From NCBI GenBank assembly GCA_913045625.1, contig CAJWPE010000001.1, forward strand, positions 62,001 through 126,000: a stretch of 64,000 nt of DNA, in the 5' to 3' direction. Positions 61,640 through 64,000 of this stretch are shown here, piece after piece (positions within the stretch are counted from its first letter, which is position 1; each line of letters starts with the position of its first letter). Position numbers and translations under genes: made by a program. This DNA is from an uncultured Chloroflexota bacterium. Its GTDB lineage: Bacteria; Chloroflexota; Dehalococcoidia; Lucifugimonadales; UBA826. The notes under the pieces are model-generated. The model was not told where the DNA came from and ran no database searches. It saw only the letters and a program-made list of their open reading frames with translations.

Positions 61640-62626
61640 ATGAAATTAAAATATTTTCTAAACTTTACCATTCTTTGTATATCAATGTTAATTGTTGCGT
61701 GTACAACTGCTGACGATAGTTCAGCTAGCGATTCAAATCAAGTGACTGTGGAAGAATCTAGTAAATATTCTGTTATAGCTTCTACGCCCATGATTGGTGA
61801 ATTTGTAAAACAGGTAGCAAAAGATTCTGTTGATGTGGACATATTAATGCCTTATCAGGTTAATCCTCATAACTTTGAAGCAACTGCAAAAGATGTAATA
61901 AAACTTAACAATGCTGATTTAGTATTTTTTGTAGGCATAAAATATGAATCTGCTGGCTTATTAAAACTATTGGAAAATGCTTCTAAATCTGAAGCAGCAT
62001 TAGTAGAAATAGGATCAAAAGTTGATCCTATTGAATTCAAAGAAGAGGATGATCACGATGATCACGGTGGTCATGAAGGTCATGAAGGTCATGGCCATGG
62101 ACTGTATGATCCACATTTTTGGTTTGATCCTACTAAAGTCGAATTAGCAGTTAAAGAGATTGCCGCTCAATTAATCAATTTAGATCCTGACAATCAAAAT
62201 GCTTATCAGTCATCATCTGATGCTTATATTTCAGAATTAAGAGCTTTAGATCAGGAACTAAATGATTTAATTCAATCAGTTCCATCTGATAATCGAAAAA
62301 TGATAACTACTCACGAAGCTTTGGGTTATTTGGAAGCTCGATACGGTATTGAAATTGTTGGAACTGTAATCCCTTCTTTTTCTACTGAAGAAGGTGTTGC
62401 TCCAAAAGATTTGACAGGAGTGATTGAAAAAATAAAAGAACATGACATGAAGATAATGTTTTTAGAATCTGAGTCTCCTTCAAAAGGAGCAGAAGTAGTA
62501 GCTCAAGAGACTGGTGTCAGATTAGTTTCAGGTTTATGGGTAGAAACATTAAGGTCTGCTGATGAATCTTATGTAGATTTCTTAAGATCAAATGTCAGCA
62601 TAATTGTGGACAATTTAAAACAATAG
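61640..62626 (+). CDS. ZnuA/TroA-type metal-binding lipoprotein of an ABC transporter
   Basis: Protein of 328 residues. The signal peptide ends in a lipobox (LIVACTT). The cluster A-I fold has the histidine ligands in YQVNPHNFEATAKDV and YDPHFWFDP, a His in TTHEALGYL, and the C-terminal acid in LESESPS. A histidine-rich loop (about 135-155, DDHDDHGGHEGHEGHGHG) is typical of zinc ZnuA. It captures zinc (or Mn) for an ABC permease. AAGGA precedes the ATG. The ATPase gene begins about 750 bases downstream. Confidence 0.93.
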   Translation: MKLKYFLNFTILCISMLIVACTTADDSSASDSNQVTVEESSKYSVIASTPMIGEFVKQVAKDSVDVDILMPYQVNPHNFEATAKDVIKLNNADLVFFVGIKYESAGLLKLLENASKSEAALVEIGSKVDPIEFKEEDDHDDHGGHEGHEGHGHGLYDPHFWFDPTKVELAVKEIAAQLINLDPDNQNAYQSSSDAYISELRALDQELNDLIQSVPSDNRKMITTHEALGYLEARYGIEIVGTVIPSFSTEEGVAPKDLTGVIEKIKEHDMKIMFLESESPSKGAEVVAQETGVRLVSGLWVETLRSADESYVDFLRSNVSIIVDNLKQ

Positions 62627-62656
62627 GTAGTAAAAAAATAGTTAGGAGGTATAGCT

Positions 62657-62833
62657 ATGAGTATTCATCAAGAGATTTTAGATGCATTTGAAACATATGT
62701 TGCAGAGTCTGGAAATTTTGAGGCAAAGGGAGTTAAAGCTTCCGCAGCTCGAGCACGTAAGGCGCTTGCAGAAATAGGCAAATTATCTAAGTCGAGACGA
62801 GCAGAAATTCAAGAAAAGAAGAACAGCTTGTAA
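62657..62833 (+). CDS. Histone H1-like small basic protein
   Basis: Frame from ATG 62657 to TAA 62833 with AGGAGG eight bases upstream. The 58-residue product begins MSIHQEILDAFETYVAESGN and has a basic helical half, KASAARARKALAEIGKLSKS, ending in RAEIQEKKN. This pattern matches the Hc1/histone H1-like family (A-x-R-x-RKAL...R-x-EIQ-x-KK) of small DNA-binding proteins. It lies 30 bases after the ZnuA-like gene in the same direction. Role in nucleoid structure is inference. Confidence 0.65.
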   Translation: MSIHQEILDAFETYVAESGNFEAKGVKASAARARKALAEIGKLSKSRRAEIQEKKNSL

Positions 62834-62851
62834 TAAATTTACCCACATAAA

Positions 62852-62930
62852 GCCAAGCATATTATGTTTGGGGGGCCATCTCATATAACCCCATTTCCTT
62901 GCGACATTGGAATAACATTATGTGAGATGG
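62852..62930 (+). promoter_or_regulatory. Two consecutive hairpins, possible regulatory RNA or terminator
   Basis: Hairpin 1: CCAAGCAT (62853-62860) with ATGTTTGG (62864-62871, one G-T) around a three-base loop, next to a G6 run. Hairpin 2: CCATCTCATATAA (62876-62888) with TTATGTGAGATGG (62918-62930, 12 of 13 Watson-Crick plus one G-T), with inner TTCC/GGAA. No T-run follows. They sit between the H1-like and DsrE-like genes. Confidence 0.5.
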
Positions 62931-62994
62931 TCTGATTTGCTACTACGATTTTATACGAGTATATTGACGATATATTTAAAAGAGGTGTTCACTA

Positions 62995-63357
62995 ATGAAA
63001 GTAGCTTATGTTTTAAACACTCCCAATGCGGCTAACTATAAAGTTGGCGACATGATTTTGCCTCAGTTAGAAGCGGGCAATCACGGAGTAGATGTTTTGG
63101 GAATTTTTTTCTTTGACGACAATGCCTTTATGTTGCGTAAGGGAGATCCAAAAGGAGAAAGGTTAGCTAAAATTGCTAAGGAAAAAGGAATGTTGATTAT
63201 GATGTGTGATCAATGTGCTATACAAAGAGGCTTAGCAACTGGTGAGGCAGGTGATGCTACACCAAGTGGTGTTGTGGATGGAGTAGCGGTAGGCTGTTTT
63301 CCTGACTTGTATGCAGCGTTAGCTCCTAATCCTCCTGATCAAGTCATTTCTTTGTAA
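62995..63357 (+). CDS. DsrE/DsrF-like protein with CxxC
   Basis: Protein of 120 residues with a DsrE-like alpha/beta fold: an N-terminal KVAYVLNTPNAANYKVGDM, then GVDVLGIFFFDDNAFML, and the conserved MMCDQCAIQRG (CxxC, Cys at about 77 and 80). DsrE-family proteins relay sulfur or act as small redox partners. It lies 15 bases upstream of the ABC ATPase gene, so co-transcription with a metal transporter is likely. Its SaoD-like resemblance is a weak recollection. Confidence 0.78.
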   Translation: MKVAYVLNTPNAANYKVGDMILPQLEAGNHGVDVLGIFFFDDNAFMLRKGDPKGERLAKIAKEKGMLIMMCDQCAIQRGLATGEAGDATPSGVVDGVAVGCFPDLYAALAPNPPDQVISL

Positions 63358-63372
63358 TGAAAATTATAAATT

Positions 63373-64000
63373 ATGATCGAAGACACATTAAATAATGCCT
63401 GTCCTATAGTATCTGAAGGTTGTTGCGTCGAGTTTGGTAATGAATTAATACTTGATGATGTGACATTTTCTGTAACAGAAGGGACTTTAGTTGCTGTAGT
63501 TGGCCCCAATGGGGGTGGTAAGACTACATTATTTAATGTGATTTCAGGATTGATTCCTCTTACTCATGGCTCACTCAAAATAAAAGGCTTATCACCTGAA
63601 GAATCTCAAGGTGTAATAGGGTATGTTCCTCAAAATGAAAATGTGAATTGGAATTTTTCTCTAACAGCTAGGCAAATTGTTACGATGGGTTTAACAAAAA
63701 ATAATTCTTTTTTACCACTTACATCTAAAAAAGATAAAGCTTTAATTGAAAGTTCTTTAGATAAAGTTGGATTATTAGACAGGATAGATGATCGTGTTGA
63801 AGAAATGTCTGGAGGACAACGCCAACGTGTTTTTATAGCTAAAACTTTGGCACAAGGTGCTGAAGTGTTGTTGCTTGATGAAGCTTTTAGTGGTGTGGAT
63901 GTAGGATCTCAAGAAGATTTGATCAACGTGTTAAAAAAACTTAGAGATGATGGTAAAACAATTTTAATGGCCACACATGATTTGAATACTCTTTCAGATC
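63373..64000 (+). CDS. ZnuC/MntB-type metal ABC transporter ATPase (3' end outside window)
   Basis: The frame from ATG 63373 stays open to the window end (209 codons). Walker A GPNGGGKTT is near 47-55. The Q-loop region YVPQNENVNWNF is followed by signature MSGGQRQRVFIAKTL, Walker B VLLLDEAFSGVD and the switch ATHD. The QN(E)NVNWNF segment after the Q-loop is typical of zinc/manganese importers. The permease gene probably follows outside the window. Start has no strong ribosome site; coupling to the DsrE-like gene is likely. Confidence 0.93.
   Translation, partial: MIEDTLNNACPIVSEGCCVEFGNELILDDVTFSVTEGTLVAVVGPNGGGKTTLFNVISGLIPLTHGSLKIKGLSPEESQGVIGYVPQNENVNWNFSLTARQIVTMGLTKNNSFLPLTSKKDKALIESSLDKVGLLDRIDDRVEEMSGGQRQRVFIAKTLAQGAEVLLLDEAFSGVDVGSQEDLINVLKKLRDDGKTILMATHDLNTLSD

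Noticed and set aside
1..64000. CRISPR arrays, transposases, integrases or prophage genes
   Set aside because: No regularly spaced repeats of 20 or more bases, no DDE or recombinase motifs, and no phage structural genes were found on reading the window.

Overview
This 64-kb window is AT-rich, densely coded bacterial chromosome. No phage, transposase, plasmid or CRISPR signature was seen. The gene set suggests a marine, heterotrophic, aerobic Chloroflexota of the SAR202/Dehalococcoidia type. That placement is inference from content: two enolase-superfamily (mandelate racemase-like) enzymes, a double-domain CaiB/BaiF CoA-transferase, DUF1800/DUF1501/NHL clusters, MaoC-type fatty-acid dehydratases, a GuaB3-type IMPDH relative and several MCT-like MFS carriers. 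A low-GC marine actinobacterium is the main alternative; a 16S or marker-gene tree would decide.

Layout. 1-9.4 kb holds housekeeping genes: a partial fumarase-superfamily lyase, obg, tRNA-Thr, an aminotransferase, nadD, pyrE, an MFS exporter, two convergent histidine phosphatases and dnaA. 9.8-15.8 kb is an envelope and cytochrome c maturation run (HtrA protease, CcmH, CcmF and four associated proteins). 15.9-18.4 kb has two peptide-type ABC ATPases and a small zinc ribbon. 18.5-22.2 kb has a crotonase followed by a compact ErpA-YgfZ-FeS photolyase run. 22.2-25.5 kb (minus) is fatty acid synthesis: two MaoC subunits, PlsX, FabG, FabL. 25.6-30.6 kb has serS followed by cupin, alcohol dehydrogenase and aldo-keto reductase, then a gluconolactonase-like protein and a TPR protein. 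30.7-38.4 kb has two MFS carriers flanking gamma-glutamyltranspeptidase, proB, proA and an esterase.

38.5-52.4 kb is the most accessory-looking part. It holds a crotonase overlapping a VWA protein, then DUF1800-DUF1501-NHL, an XRE regulator, the double CoA-transferase, two membrane proteins, a GC-richer orphan gene, a 33-residue lysine-rich protein, a possible structured RNA, tRNA-Ala, and a second DUF1800-NHL pair lacking DUF1501. 52.6-55.8 kb has two enolase-superfamily enzymes around an unknown, possibly DNA-binding protein. 55.9-61.0 kb has prfA-prmC, a GuaB3-like gene, queG and an Nmad3-like gene. 61.0-64.0 kb is a metal-uptake locus: a Fur/Zur repressor diverges from a ZnuA-like lipoprotein across a tandem operator, followed by a histone H1-like small protein, hairpins, a DsrE-like protein and an ABC ATPase cut by the window end.

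Several genes without a ribosome binding site (htrA, ccmH, a small membrane protein) have a -10 element exactly six bases before the ATG, suggesting leaderless mRNAs alongside normal Shine-Dalgarno genes. TTG and GTG starts with good Shine-Dalgarno sites are common.
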